Shown here in pieces: positions 1-9,700 of a stretch of DNA of 64,000 bases. This DNA comes from Cognatundibacterium crateris. GTDB lineage: Bacteria; Pseudomonadota; Gammaproteobacteria; Burkholderiales; Burkholderiaceae_D. The stretch lies in NCBI RefSeq assembly GCF_010078235.1, contig NZ_JAABOS010000001.1, forward strand, positions 372,001 through 436,000, read 5' to 3'. Under the pieces are notes generated by a model that was not told the origin of the DNA, made no database searches, and saw only the letters and a program-made list of their open reading frames with translations. A program made the position numbers and the translations under genes. The first letter of the stretch is position 1. The number at the start of each line of letters is the position of its first letter.

Positions 1-689
1 GTCACTGTGGGAACCGTCAGATTTTCCGGCGTCGTGCCGCCATATAACCAGAGAGAGTTAACCGGCTTCAGGCCACTTAGCTCCCGGCTCTGGTTGACTT
101 CGTGCTCAAACCACTGCATCTGTACTTCATTTTGAAATTTGCGCCAGGCGCGTGCTGACTCGCCTTGCGGCATCCACACGTCAATATTGTGACCGCAAGC
201 CGCATCCGGCGTCGCGGTTTTCAGGTCGCGCCATTGATCGGCACGCAAAAACCAGTGACTGCTATCATGCGCCAGCAATTCCAGCCCGTATTCTTGTGCC
301 GTCTTACTGGCGATTGCAAACAGTTGCGATGACTGCTCGTCTGTCAGTGCCAGCTGACGATGATCGGTCAATACCAGATGATCACGTGCGATATGGATGT
401 GTACCGGTTGAAGGCTAAACCAATAGCCTTCAGTCAGAGCAGGGTGCGCTTGCAAGTGTTGAGTTGTAATGTAAGAAGGGCTCTGCAGCGTGCTTTCAGG
501 CGGAAAATGGCCTGTCAGCCAGTATTCATGCGGTAAAGCACGTGCAAATGCATCCAGATCCGGGGCGCGCTGGCGCTCAGCCCAGCCTAGCAAACTTGCG
601 CTGGCAGGGGTGTTCAGATTGCGCAGCAGGTCTTTTTCGAGTCCGGAAGGCGGTATGCTGAAGGGAATAATCAATGCTAAATTTTTCAT
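1..689 (-). CDS. RpfE-type / COG4255 protein (3' end outside window)
   Basis: The start codon lies at 689 and the frame stays open to base 1, so about 229 N-terminal residues are visible. The product begins MKNLALIIPFSIPPSG and later shows the motifs VHIHIARDHLVLTD, HNIDVWMP, FQNEVQMQWFEHEVN and LKPVNSLWLYGG. I recognise these as the pattern of the betaproteobacterial family often named 'regulatory protein RpfE type' or, doubtfully, 'phosphoglycerate mutase'. There is no signal peptide and no demonstrated enzyme activity. The gene diverges from lolC; in related genomes it commonly sits beside recJ, which would lie just outside. Family assignment is from memory of conserved motifs; function is unknown. 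Confidence 0.75.
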   Translation of the reverse strand, partial: MKNLALIIPFSIPPSGLEKDLLRNLNTPASASLLGWAERQRAPDLDAFARALPHEYWLTGHFPPESTLQSPSYITTQHLQAHPALTEGYWFSLQPVHIHIARDHLVLTDHRQLALTDEQSSQLFAIASKTAQEYGLELLAHDSSHWFLRADQWRDLKTATPDAACGHNIDVWMPQGESARAWRKFQNEVQMQWFEHEVNQSRELSGLKPVNSLWLYGGTTPENLTVPTV

Positions 690-744
690 ATTGAGTATTG
701 TATGGCAAACTGACGCCACCTTAATTGATAACCCCAGATTTGCA

Positions 745-2001
745 GTGAAAAATCTCTCTTTCGAATGGCTGGTCGGACTACGCTATACCCGGGCCGGTAA
801 ACGCAGTGGCCGCAATGGCTTTATTTCCTTTATTTCTATGATTTCCATGTTTGGCATCGGTCTCGGGGTAGCCGCCCTGATCATCGTGCTGTCTGTGATG
901 AATGGTTTTCAAAAAGAAGTACGCGACCGCATGCTGTCCGTAATCGCCCATGTAGAAATTTTTGATGCCACCGGCGCGATCCCTGATTGGGAAAAAACTG
1001 CCGCCGAGGTGAAGAAAAATCCCGCAGTGCTGGCCACCGCGCCCTATGTCGATGGACAGTCCATGATTATCCATGACGAGGTAATGCGCGGCGTGATCAT
1101 CCGAGGTGTATTGCCGGAACTGGAGCCTAAAGTCTCCGAGGTGGCTGACAAAATGAAAAGCGGCCACTGGCAGGATTTACGCTCAGGTGAATTCAATATC
1201 ATCCTGGGCTCGGCACTGGCTGCCGGTTTGCGGGTGCAAGTCGGCGATAAAGTTACGCTGGCCGCACCGGAAGGGCAGATGACGCCAGCCGGCATGATGC
1301 CACGTCTGAAGGCTTATACGGTAGCCGGCATTTTCGAAGCAGGCCATTATGAGTATGACGCTGGCATGGCTTTCATGCACGTCGATGACGCACAAAAGTT
1401 TTTCCGCCTCGCCAGCCCATCCGGCTTACGCGTCAAAATCAGAGATATGCTGAAAGCACCGCTGATTGCGCTGGAATTATCACGCAGCCTGACCGGTGAC
1501 TTGCTGATACGGGACTGGTCGCAACAGAACAAAAACTACTTTGCTGCGGTAAAGACAGAAAAAACCATGATGTTCATCATCCTGACGCTGATCGTGGCGG
1601 TGGCTGCATTTAACCTGGTCTCTACGCTGGTCATGACTGTGACGGATAAGCAGGCAGATATCGCGATTTTGCGCACCCTGGGTGCTTCGCCTGCTTCGAT
1701 CATGAAAATATTTATGATACAGGGCGGTATTACTGGTCTGGTCGGTACCGGGCTCGGCGTCTTATTCGGTGTGCTGGTTGCGCATAATATCGACGTCATC
1801 GTGCCGTGGATAGAACATACGATGGGCGTCGCTTTCCTGCCTAAGGAACTGTACTTCATCACCACTTTACCATCCGACCTGCGTACTGCCGATGTGCTGC
1901 AAATCAGTGCTATCGCTGTCGTCCTGGCCTTTGTCGCCACCCTTTATCCTAGCTGGCGTGCCGCCCGTGTGAAACCAGCTGAGGCTTTACGTTATGAGTA
2001 A
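745..2001 (+). CDS. lolC: Lipoprotein-releasing ABC transporter permease LolC/LolE family
   Basis: This inner-membrane permease works with the LolD ATPase to extract mature lipoproteins from the inner membrane and pass them to LolA. The 418-residue product starts [19 protein letters not shown], matching the family N-terminus. It has one membrane helix at about 24-46, a large periplasmic domain, and three helices in the last 150 residues (FtsX-like fold). I chose the GTG at 745 because the open frame upstream is antisense to the divergent gene and has no family similarity; no strong ribosome site is visible. The stop overlaps lolD by 8 bases, so the two are co-translated. No separate lolE is present, so this may be a single LolF-type permease acting as a homodimer. 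Confidence 0.9.
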   Translation: MKNLSFEWLVGLRYTRAGKRSGRNGFISFISMISMFGIGLGVAALIIVLSVMNGFQKEVRDRMLSVIAHVEIFDATGAIPDWEKTAAEVKKNPAVLATAPYVDGQSMIIHDEVMRGVIIRGVLPELEPKVSEVADKMKSGHWQDLRSGEFNIILGSALAAGLRVQVGDKVTLAAPEGQMTPAGMMPRLKAYTVAGIFEAGHYEYDAGMAFMHVDDAQKFFRLASPSGLRVKIRDMLKAPLIALELSRSLTGDLLIRDWSQQNKNYFAAVKTEKTMMFIILTLIVAVAAFNLVSTLVMTVTDKQADIAILRTLGASPASIMKIFMIQGGITGLVGTGLGVLFGVLVAHNIDVIVPWIEHTMGVAFLPKELYFITTLPSDLRTADVLQISAIAVVLAFVATLYPSWRAARVKPAEALRYE

Positions 2002-2692
2002 TCGTTCTATGGAATCCCCAGTCGTGCTGTCCTGCCATCAGTTGAGCAAAAGCTTTAACGAGGGCAGCGATGCAGTTCATGTATTAAGCAATATTTCCTT
2101 CGATGTCAGAGCAGGTGAACGGGTCGCGATTATCGGCGCCTCCGGTTCTGGCAAATCCACCCTGTTGCACTTACTGGGTGGGCTGGATACGCCCAATAGC
2201 GGCAGTGTGAAATTGCTGGATAAAGAGCTGGCGACACTGAGCGAAGCTGAGCGCGGCCAAATGCGTAATCAGTCGCTGGGTTTTGTGTATCAGTTCCATC
2301 ATTTGCTGCCTGAGTTTTCTGCACTCGACAATGTCGCCATGCCACTCATGATACGACGCATGCCTCGTGCTGAAGCGCAACAAGCCGCGCAGCGTATATT
2401 GGAGCGTGTCGGTCTGGGAGAGCGCGTGAAGCATGTGCCGGGTGAGTTGTCCGGTGGTGAACGGCAGCGGGTGGCGCTGGCGCGTGCGCTGGTGGCGAAC
2501 CCGGCCTGTGTACTGGCTGATGAACCAACCGGCAACTTGGACAGCGATACCGCGCAAAAGATATTTGCACTGATGCTGGAGTTGTCGCAAACCCTGGGCA
2601 CTGCTTTTGTCATCGTCACCCATGATGCGGAACTGGCCGGGCGTTGCGACCGGGTTTTACGATTAAACCGGGATGGCTTGCTGCCAGCCTGA
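1994..2692 (+). CDS. lolD: Lipoprotein-releasing ABC transporter ATPase LolD
   Basis: This 232-residue cytoplasmic ATPase powers the LolC-type permease. It has Walker [10 protein letters not shown] at 48-56, a Q-loop segment ([18 protein letters not shown]), the ABC signature LSGGERQR, Walker B ending in [10 protein letters not shown], and a switch histidine in VTHD. The PTGNLDS motif and length are typical of the LolD/MacB ATPase group, and overlap with the lolC stop makes LolD the natural reading. The last bases are followed within 9 nt by the next start, so transcription probably continues into the EpsL-like gene. Confidence 0.93.
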   Translation: MSNRSMESPVVLSCHQLSKSFNEGSDAVHVLSNISFDVRAGERVAIIGASGSGKSTLLHLLGGLDTPNSGSVKLLDKELATLSEAERGQMRNQSLGFVYQFHHLLPEFSALDNVAMPLMIRRMPRAEAQQAAQRILERVGLGERVKHVPGELSGGERQRVALARALVANPACVLADEPTGNLDSDTAQKIFALMLELSQTLGTAFVIVTHDAELAGRCDRVLRLNRDGLLPA

Positions 2693-2700
2693 ACCTATCT

Positions 2701-4002
2701 ATGATGAAGACTCCCAAATATCTGCCTCAATTAGTCTGTGTGCTGGCCACATTGCCAGCTCTGCCTGCTTCTGCAGCCAATGAATTGGTCCTGCAGCTGG
2801 AGACTTCGCTGACCCGCGACACCAATCCTTTGCGTTTCACGGATCAGGCAAACACGGACCCTGGCCTTGTCAACTCTGCGCAAAAACAGGCAGATACTGT
2901 GGCTGCTGCGGATTTGCGTTTTGGCGCCATCGTCCCAGTGCTGTCCGATCAGACCAGACTGGTGTTGACCGGCTCGCTTGGTAATCGTCACTATAAAAAC
3001 TACAGTCAGCTGGACCACCAGACTGGCGGTGCAGATCTCGCATTTGACTGGGTTGCGGGACATGCACTGTCGGGGCGCATCAGTGCTGGTAAGTCAAAAC
3101 GCCTGTTCCAGTACATTAATGGCAGTCTGACTGAGCGTGATTTGTCGCATGAGCAGCGTGCCGGCAGCGATTGGCGACTGAGAATAAATAATGACTTTCT
3201 GTTGGCGGCCAGCCTGAGCCGCTCTGGCCTGGATTATGACTTGCCAGTGAATCAGTTATACAACTTCCGTGAACACAGCAAACAAGCGGGTCTCAGGTAC
3301 ACATCCACCACCGGTTCTATGCTGGAAGGCGGGCTGCGCTGGTCGGATACCGAATTCCCACAACGCACTGAGGCACAAATTACCCAACTGGACCGCGCAT
3401 ACAAAGAGCGTGAAGCCTATCTGGATGCTGAATGGAATTACAGCGTTAAAACCGTATTCAGTACCCATCTGGGTTTGATTAAACGTAACTATGAAACCCT
3501 GAGCGAGCGCGATACCAATTTGCTCAACACCATAGTCCGTGGCACCTACCTGTATTCACCGCAGCTTCGGTTTGATCTGCAACTGTTTGACCGTCCGTTT
3601 TCCATCGTCGATCCTGCCATCCTGTATGTGCAGACTAAGGGGATAAGACTGGACAGTAGCTGGAAATATAGCCCTAAGTTGCAATGGAATGCCTCGGTAT
3701 TGTGGCAGGATAGTGATCAAAAACTGATACCGCGCTTTGATTCCGGTGCGGCGCTGCAATCGCGTAAAGAAAAACTGCAACGGCTAGGATTCGGCGGCAG
3801 CTATCTGATAGACCGTGGTTTCCGCTTATTTTTAGACAGTGCTTATGAACGCACTCAGCGCGAAGCCGATGGCGTGCAGCTAAAGCAGGCCATCATCAAG
3901 CTTGGATTTGAATATACCTATGAAAACATCGCCGGTTCCGCAGCACGTATGGGCTTGAACCGCTATCAGCAATTCTACAGTGCGACCGAGGCCACTAAAT
4001 GA
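2701..4002 (+). CDS. EpsL-like outer-membrane beta-barrel protein
   Basis: The 433-residue product has a clear signal peptide (hydrophobic stretch ending LPALPASA before ANEL). The remainder is rich in alternating hydrophobic/polar strands with many Tyr, Arg and Ser residues, as in outer-membrane barrels. An early DTNPLRF segment and repeated GLRYTSTTGS / GGLRWSDTEF elements resemble EpsL, the outer-membrane component linked with XrtB/PEP-CTERM exopolysaccharide loci, but I cannot confirm this without a search. The start is at the first of two adjacent ATGs, nine bases after the lolD stop; an in-frame ATG at 2644 inside lolD would give no signal peptide. It overlaps the following deacetylase by 4 bases (ATGA), suggesting a polysaccharide-related pair. 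Confidence 0.6.
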   Translation: MMKTPKYLPQLVCVLATLPALPASAANELVLQLETSLTRDTNPLRFTDQANTDPGLVNSAQKQADTVAAADLRFGAIVPVLSDQTRLVLTGSLGNRHYKNYSQLDHQTGGADLAFDWVAGHALSGRISAGKSKRLFQYINGSLTERDLSHEQRAGSDWRLRINNDFLLAASLSRSGLDYDLPVNQLYNFREHSKQAGLRYTSTTGSMLEGGLRWSDTEFPQRTEAQITQLDRAYKEREAYLDAEWNYSVKTVFSTHLGLIKRNYETLSERDTNLLNTIVRGTYLYSPQLRFDLQLFDRPFSIVDPAILYVQTKGIRLDSSWKYSPKLQWNASVLWQDSDQKLIPRFDSGAALQSRKEKLQRLGFGGSYLIDRGFRLFLDSAYERTQREADGVQLKQAIIKLGFEYTYENIAGSAARMGLNRYQQFYSATEATK

Positions 4003-4754
4003 GTGCGATGACGCATTCCTTGGTGCGCAAAGCCAGTCGTTTCGCGGCCAGGCATACGCTGCAGCGCTGGCTGCCACTGCGACACCAACGTGCAGTGATC
4101 AGCTTTTCATTTGATGATGTCGCACTCAGTGCCTGCACCACAGGCGCAGCACTGCTGCAGGAATATCAGGCCAGAGCAACGTTTTTTGTCTGCGGCGGGC
4201 TGGAGAATCAACTGGAGCAGGGACAGCTTTGCCATCACGGCGCACAACTGCAACAACTGCACAGCGATGGACATGAAGTCGCCTGTCACACTTATTCGCA
4301 TTTGAATTGCGAGCTACAGCCGCTGTCTGTGCTGCAGACAGACTGGGATAGAAACCGCCAGTATTTGGCAGAACTGGGCATACCAGCCTCGGGCTTTGCT
4401 TTTCCGTTTGGTGCCTACGATCTGGGTAGTAAATTTGCGGCGGCACAGCGCTTCAGCTATAGCCGTATCACGGGCGGCGGCATGCAGCAGGGCAGGGCAG
4501 ATTTGCATGCTTTGCGCGCTCAGGCTTTGTATGCAGACAAAGCAACAGAACAGGAAATTCGCAATTTGATTGCGCAGGCTGTGGAGCAAGGTGCCTGGCT
4601 GATTTTCTACTCCCATGAAGTCAGCGATCAGCCTGGCCCCTGGGGTAGCACGCCGGCACAGCTGCGTTTCGCATTGCAGACCGCGCGCGCTGCAGGCTGT
4701 GATTTGCTGAACATCCGCGATGCGATTCAAGCCTATCAGGCTTTCCCTGCGTGA
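3999..4754 (+). CDS. Polysaccharide deacetylase (NodB homology, carbohydrate esterase 4)
   Basis: This 251-residue protein carries the NodB motifs: SFSFDD with Asp39-Asp40 (catalytic base and metal ligand), HEVACHTYSH giving the metal-binding His97 and His101, a FAFPFGAYD loop, and FYSHEVSD with His206. Such enzymes remove N- or O-acetyl groups from polysaccharides using a divalent metal. No signal peptide is obvious: the N-terminus is basic (MSAMTHSLVRKASRFAARH), so location is uncertain. Translation is coupled to the upstream EpsL-like gene through an ATGA overlap. An alternative start lies at codon 4. The substrate is unknown. Confidence 0.85.
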   Translation: MSAMTHSLVRKASRFAARHTLQRWLPLRHQRAVISFSFDDVALSACTTGAALLQEYQARATFFVCGGLENQLEQGQLCHHGAQLQQLHSDGHEVACHTYSHLNCELQPLSVLQTDWDRNRQYLAELGIPASGFAFPFGAYDLGSKFAAAQRFSYSRITGGGMQQGRADLHALRAQALYADKATEQEIRNLIAQAVEQGAWLIFYSHEVSDQPGPWGSTPAQLRFALQTARAAGCDLLNIRDAIQAYQAFPA

Positions 4755-4836
4755 AATGGCTGCGGATGTTACAGATATTTACTGTATAAAAAAATAATTA
4801 AGTTAAACTTCGATTCTTTCGTAGATAGGATATGTA

Positions 4837-6723
4837 ATGAGTCAACAAAGTCAGTTTGCCCTGATGACACAGCGTCGCTTCGCGCCGTTTTTCTGGACTC
4901 AGTTTCTGGGTGCATTTAACGACAATGTATTTAAAACTGCTTTATTGACCATACTGACTTTCGATGCGCTCAGCTGGACCACGCTGGATGTAGGCTTGCT
5001 GAATCAGCTGATACCTGGCTTGTTCATCTTGCCGTTTGTGCTGTTTTCTGCGACTTCTGGTCAGTTTGCTGATAAATTTGAAAAAGCCGGACTCGCCAGA
5101 AAAGTCAAATTGCTGGAAATCGCCATCATGAGCATGGCTGCATTTGGCTGGATGACGCATAACCTGTGGGTCCTGGTCGCTGCGGTGGCTGGCATGGGCA
5201 TCCATTCCACTTTATTTGGTCCGGTTAAATACGCTTATCTGCCTCAGCATCTGAAAACCGACGAGCTGGTCGGTGGCAACGGGCTGATAGAAATGGGCAC
5301 CTTCGTCGGCATCCTGATCGGAGAAATTCTGGGCGCCATGCTGGTGGTGCATCAGCCTTGGGGCGTACAGCTGGTGGCCTTTGGCGCGATTGCGATTGCG
5401 GTGCTGGGTTATCTGACCAGCCTGAAAATTCCCGTCTCGCCAGCGCCTGAGCCTGAACTGAAAATTAACTGGAATCCAGTCAGCGAGACCATACGCAATA
5501 TCAGTTTCAGTAAACAAAATCGCCCGGTCTTCCTGTCTTTACTCGGCAATTCCTGGTTCTGGTTCTACGGTGCGATCGTACTTGCACAGTTCCCGCTGTA
5601 TGCCAAAAACTATCTGCATGGTGATCACAGCGTATTCGTGTTGTTACTGACGGTATTCTCGTTCGGCATCGGTGCCGGTTCTTTATTGTGTGAAAAATTA
5701 TCGGGTCATAAGGTAGAGATAGGTCTGGTTCCTTTCGGTGCCATCGGTCTGTCTTTGTTTGGTCTGGATTTGTATTTTTCCAGTGTGTCTTACACCAATA
5801 CCTTGACGGTTGGCGCGCTGGATTTTGTGCGCCAAACCGGTAGTCTGCGGATATTGGCGGATATCGTTTTGCTCGGTATTTTTGGCGGTCTGTATATCGT
5901 GCCGCTGTTTGCATTAATACAGACCCGTTGCGACCCTAAGCATCTGTCGCGCACCATCGCCGGTATGAACATCCTCAATGCGCTGTTCATGGTGGTGGCT
6001 TCACTGGCCGCATCCGCCATGCTGCTTAAGGGTTTCACTATTCCGCAAATCTTTATGGCGACCGCTATTCTGAATGCACTGGTTGCCGTTTATATTTTCA
6101 GCCTGGTGCCTGAATTCCTGATGCGCTTTATCGCCTGGTTACTGATACACACCGTGTATAAAGTCAGAACCGTGAATGCTGACAGCCTGCCTGCTGAAGG
6201 CGCAGGGGTGATGGTCTGTAATCATGTCAGCTATATGGATGCGATCGTGATCGTGGCTTGCAGCCCACGTCCTATCCGCTTCGTGATGGATCACAGAATA
6301 TTCAAAATACCTTTCCTGTCCTGGGTTTTCCGCACAGCGAAAGCAATTCCGATTGCGCCAGCCAAAGAAGATCCATGGCTGATGGAAAAAGCCTATATCG
6401 ACATCGCCCAGGCTTTGCATGAAGGTGAGCTGGTCTGTATTTTCCCTGAAGGTAAACTCACAGCGACCGGCGAACTGAATGAGTTCAAGGGCGGTGTCAT
6501 GAAGATTCTGGAACGCACCCCGGTGCCGGTCTATCCGATGGCCTTACGCGGCCTGTGGGGCAGCTTTTTCTCGCGTGATAAAACCAATCCGTTTGAGCGC
6601 GCGTTCAGACGCGGTCCGTTTTCCAAACTGGAACTGATCGTCGGTGATGTGATGTTGCCGACAGAAGTGACACCGGAAGTATTGCAAAAAGAAGTCAAAT
6701 CCCTGCGCGGTGACTGGAGATAA
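4837..6723 (+). CDS. MFS (LplT-like) transporter fused to PlsC-type acyltransferase
   Basis: The 628-residue protein joins an N-terminal MFS transporter (about 1-425, starting FAPFFWTQFLGAFNDNVFK as in the lysophospholipid flippase LplT) to a C-terminal 1-acylglycerol-3-phosphate acyltransferase domain. The acyltransferase box NHVSYMD begins at Asn462 with His463 and Asp468, and the glycerophosphate-binding FPEGK lies at 536-540. In E. coli LplT moves lysophospholipids inward and Aas re-acylates them; longer fusions also carry an AMP-dependent acyl-ACP ligase, which is absent here. It probably remodels or salvages membrane phospholipids with an acyl donor activated elsewhere. A ribosome site (AGGAT) precedes the ATG. 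The alpha-2-macroglobulin gene begins two bases after its stop. Confidence 0.88.
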   Translation: MSQQSQFALMTQRRFAPFFWTQFLGAFNDNVFKTALLTILTFDALSWTTLDVGLLNQLIPGLFILPFVLFSATSGQFADKFEKAGLARKVKLLEIAIMSMAAFGWMTHNLWVLVAAVAGMGIHSTLFGPVKYAYLPQHLKTDELVGGNGLIEMGTFVGILIGEILGAMLVVHQPWGVQLVAFGAIAIAVLGYLTSLKIPVSPAPEPELKINWNPVSETIRNISFSKQNRPVFLSLLGNSWFWFYGAIVLAQFPLYAKNYLHGDHSVFVLLLTVFSFGIGAGSLLCEKLSGHKVEIGLVPFGAIGLSLFGLDLYFSSVSYTNTLTVGALDFVRQTGSLRILADIVLLGIFGGLYIVPLFALIQTRCDPKHLSRTIAGMNILNALFMVVASLAASAMLLKGFTIPQIFMATAILNALVAVYIFSLVPEFLMRFIAWLLIHTVYKVRTVNADSLPAEGAGVMVCNHVSYMDAIVIVACSPRPIRFVMDHRIFKIPFLSWVFRTAKAIPIAPAKEDPWLMEKAYIDIAQALHEGELVCIFPEGKLTATGELNEFKGGVMKILERTPVPVYPMALRGLWGSFFSRDKTNPFERAFRRGPFSKLELIVGDVMLPTEVTPEVLQKEVKSLRGDWR

Positions 6724-6725
6724 AA

Positions 6726-9700
6726 ATGAAGAAACATGTCGCTACTTTGTTGACCGGACTTACACTCAGTCTGCTGAGTGCCAGCGGGCTTGCTGCCAGT
6801 ATTACCAGCTTTTCGCCGCAGGGTGAGATCGCTGGCGTCCGGCAGGTCAGAGCGACATTTTCTGAACCAGCAATCGCCTTTGGCGATCCTAAGGCGGATA
6901 AGCCTTTCGATATTCAGTGCAGTGCCGCAGGCAGTGATCGTTGGGCTGATGAAAAAAACTGGATCTATGATTTTAATCAGGATCTGGGTCCGGGCAGTAA
7001 GTGCAGTTTTCAGCTCAAGCCAGGATTCAAACTCAAGTCTGGTGCTGCGGTAACAGGCAAGACCCAGTTTCAATTCAATACCGGTGGCCCTTCCGTTAGC
7101 CGCGTACTGCCTTACACGGGCAGCGGCATCGAAGAAGATCAGGTCTTTATGCTGTTCCAGACTGGCGCTGCAACTGAGGCTAGCATTAAACAGAATATGT
7201 ATTGTGAAATTTCCGGTGTACAGGAACGCGTGCCGGTCAAGCTGATCAGTGGTGATGTTCGTAAAAAGTTAGTTGAAAATTTCGCCAAAGGCAGCGTAGC
7301 TGAGGCGGTCACGACCCTGCAGTGCCAGCAGAAATTCCCTGCTGAAGCAGATGTGAAACTGGTCTGGGACAAAGGTATAGCGACCACCAGCGGTATAGTC
7401 ACCTCATCGAAACAGGAATTCAGGTTCAAAGTCAGAAAAGACTTTACTGCCAGCATGTCCTGCCAGCGCGAAAACGCCAACGCAGCGTGTACGCCTATTT
7501 TGCCGATACAGTTGTATTTCAGCGAAGGCATCAGTCGCAAACTGGCTGAGAAAATCGTACTGAAAAGTGCGAAAGGCAGCGTCAAGCCTGACTTGCCTAA
7601 AGCCGAAGATAATCAACAAATCCAAAGCCTGAGTTTTACCGGTCCTTTCCCGGAAAAGACGGAATTGAGCATAGAGCTGCCATCTGATCTCAAAGATGAA
7701 AGCGGACGCGCACTCGCGAATGCGGGGCAATTCCCGAAAAAATTCATGACTGCCGATTTCCCGCCGCTGGCAAAATTTCCTGCCGCGCCTTTTGGTATCG
7801 TGGAATTGAATGCGGATGCGACGCTGGCCGTCACGCTGCGCAATGTCGAAAACGAACTTTTGTTGAAGTCAGCCGATGGCAAACAGCCACCGGTCAAGCT
7901 CGCGAATTTAAAACTGGCCGAAGATGCATCCATCATCGAGTGGATCGCGAAATTAAATAATTATCACGAAACCAGTATCTACATTAACAAGGAAGCGGTC
8001 GAAACCCGCAGCCTGTCCTTGCTCAAAAACGAAGCTAAGGCAGTAAAACTGAATTTACCTTCGGTCGAGAAAAAGAGCGAACGCCCGTTTGAAGTGGTAG
8101 GCATTCCTTTCAAAGATCCTGGCTTCTATGTGCTGGAACTGGAATCTCTGAAACTGGGTACTGCTTTGCTGGGCAAAACCGCACCTATGTATGTGCGTAC
8201 CAGCGCCTTAGTCACCAATCTTGCTGTACATATTAAGACTGGCCGTGAAAATGGCGCAGTCTGGGTCACTCAGCTGGATAACGGCAAAGTTGTTCCCGAT
8301 GCGGCGATCCAGGTCTCGGACTGCAGCGGCGAACTGCTGTGGAAGGGTAAAACAGATAGCAAAGGTATCGCTATGCTGCCAGCAGGTTTGAATACCCGTT
8401 GCGAGGAAAGCAGCGGCCGTGCTGGCAAACGCAAGGTCTCGAAAATTAACGGTTATTTTGTCAGCGCGCGCAAGCAGGATGCGCAAGGCAGAATGGATAT
8501 GGCATTTGCTTTATCGTCCTGGAACAACGGCATAGAAAGCTTCCGTTTTAATTTGCCGACTGACTTCAGCCCGGCAGCGACGCTCAAGGCACACACCATA
8601 CTCGATCGCAGCCTGTTCCGCGCTGGTGAGACGGTGTCGATGAAACACGTATTCCGTGCTGAAAACATGAAGGGTATGGCGTTTGCGAGCGATACGGATT
8701 TACCTAAGCGTGTCAGGATCATTCATCAGGGTAGTGGTCAGGAGTTTCAGTTCCCGCTGAGCTGGCGCAAAGGTGGCGTGGCGGATAACCGCTTTGCAAT
8801 TCCTGCTCAGGCCAAGCTCGGTCAATACGATATTTTGCTCGATCATGGCACAGCAAAAACGAATACGACTGAGAATGAAGGCGGTGAAAATGCACCCATG
8901 TATGGCAGCCGCACTTATAGTTCGGGCAGCTTCCGGGTCGAGGAATTCCGTTTGCCACTGATGCAGGGCAAGCTGATACCGCCTAAAGGACCACACATCA
9001 GCCCGAAAGAATTACCACTCGGTTTGCAGCTGAATTACATCAATGGCGGCGGCGCTGCTTTACCGGTGCAAGTGACCAGTCTGCTCAGAAATAAATTCCT
9101 ACAATTTTCAGGCTACGAACAATTCACTTTCAATAATGTTGAGACGGAAGAAGATAGCCAAAAAATCGTCGCTAATAAACTGGCCGTCACGCTGGATAAA
9201 AACGGCAGCGGTAAAACCGTGATAGGCAGCTTGCCTGCGATTACCCAGCCGCAGGAGTTATTGACCGAAATGACTTACGCCGACCCTAACGGTGAGGTAC
9301 AGACCATTTCCAATGTGACTGCTTTATGGCCAGCTGGAGTGGTAGTCGGTATTAAGAGTGAAGACTGGGTATCTGCCAAAAATAAAACCCGCTTTATTCT
9401 GGTCGCGCTGGATACCGCTGGCAAACCTTTGGCGGATGTGCCTTTGCAAGTCAATGGCACATTGCGTCTGAATAACTCGCACAGAAAACGCATAGTCGGT
9501 GGCTTTTACGCCTATGAAAATGCTGAGTCATCTAAAGACTTAGGTCAGCTATGTTCAGGTAAATCGGATCAGCGTGGCTTGCTGCTGTGTGAAATTGAGC
9601 TCAAGGAGTCGGGCAATGTTGAGTTACTGGCCAAGGCTAAAGACGCCAGCGGCAAAGTCGCCTCAGCCAAAAGCTCGATCTGGGCGACAGGTAAAGGCGA

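Noticed and set aside
490..744. In-frame upstream extension of lolC (ATG at 490)
   Set aside because: It is antisense to the well-supported divergent RpfE-type gene and the extra residues look nothing like a LolC N-terminus.
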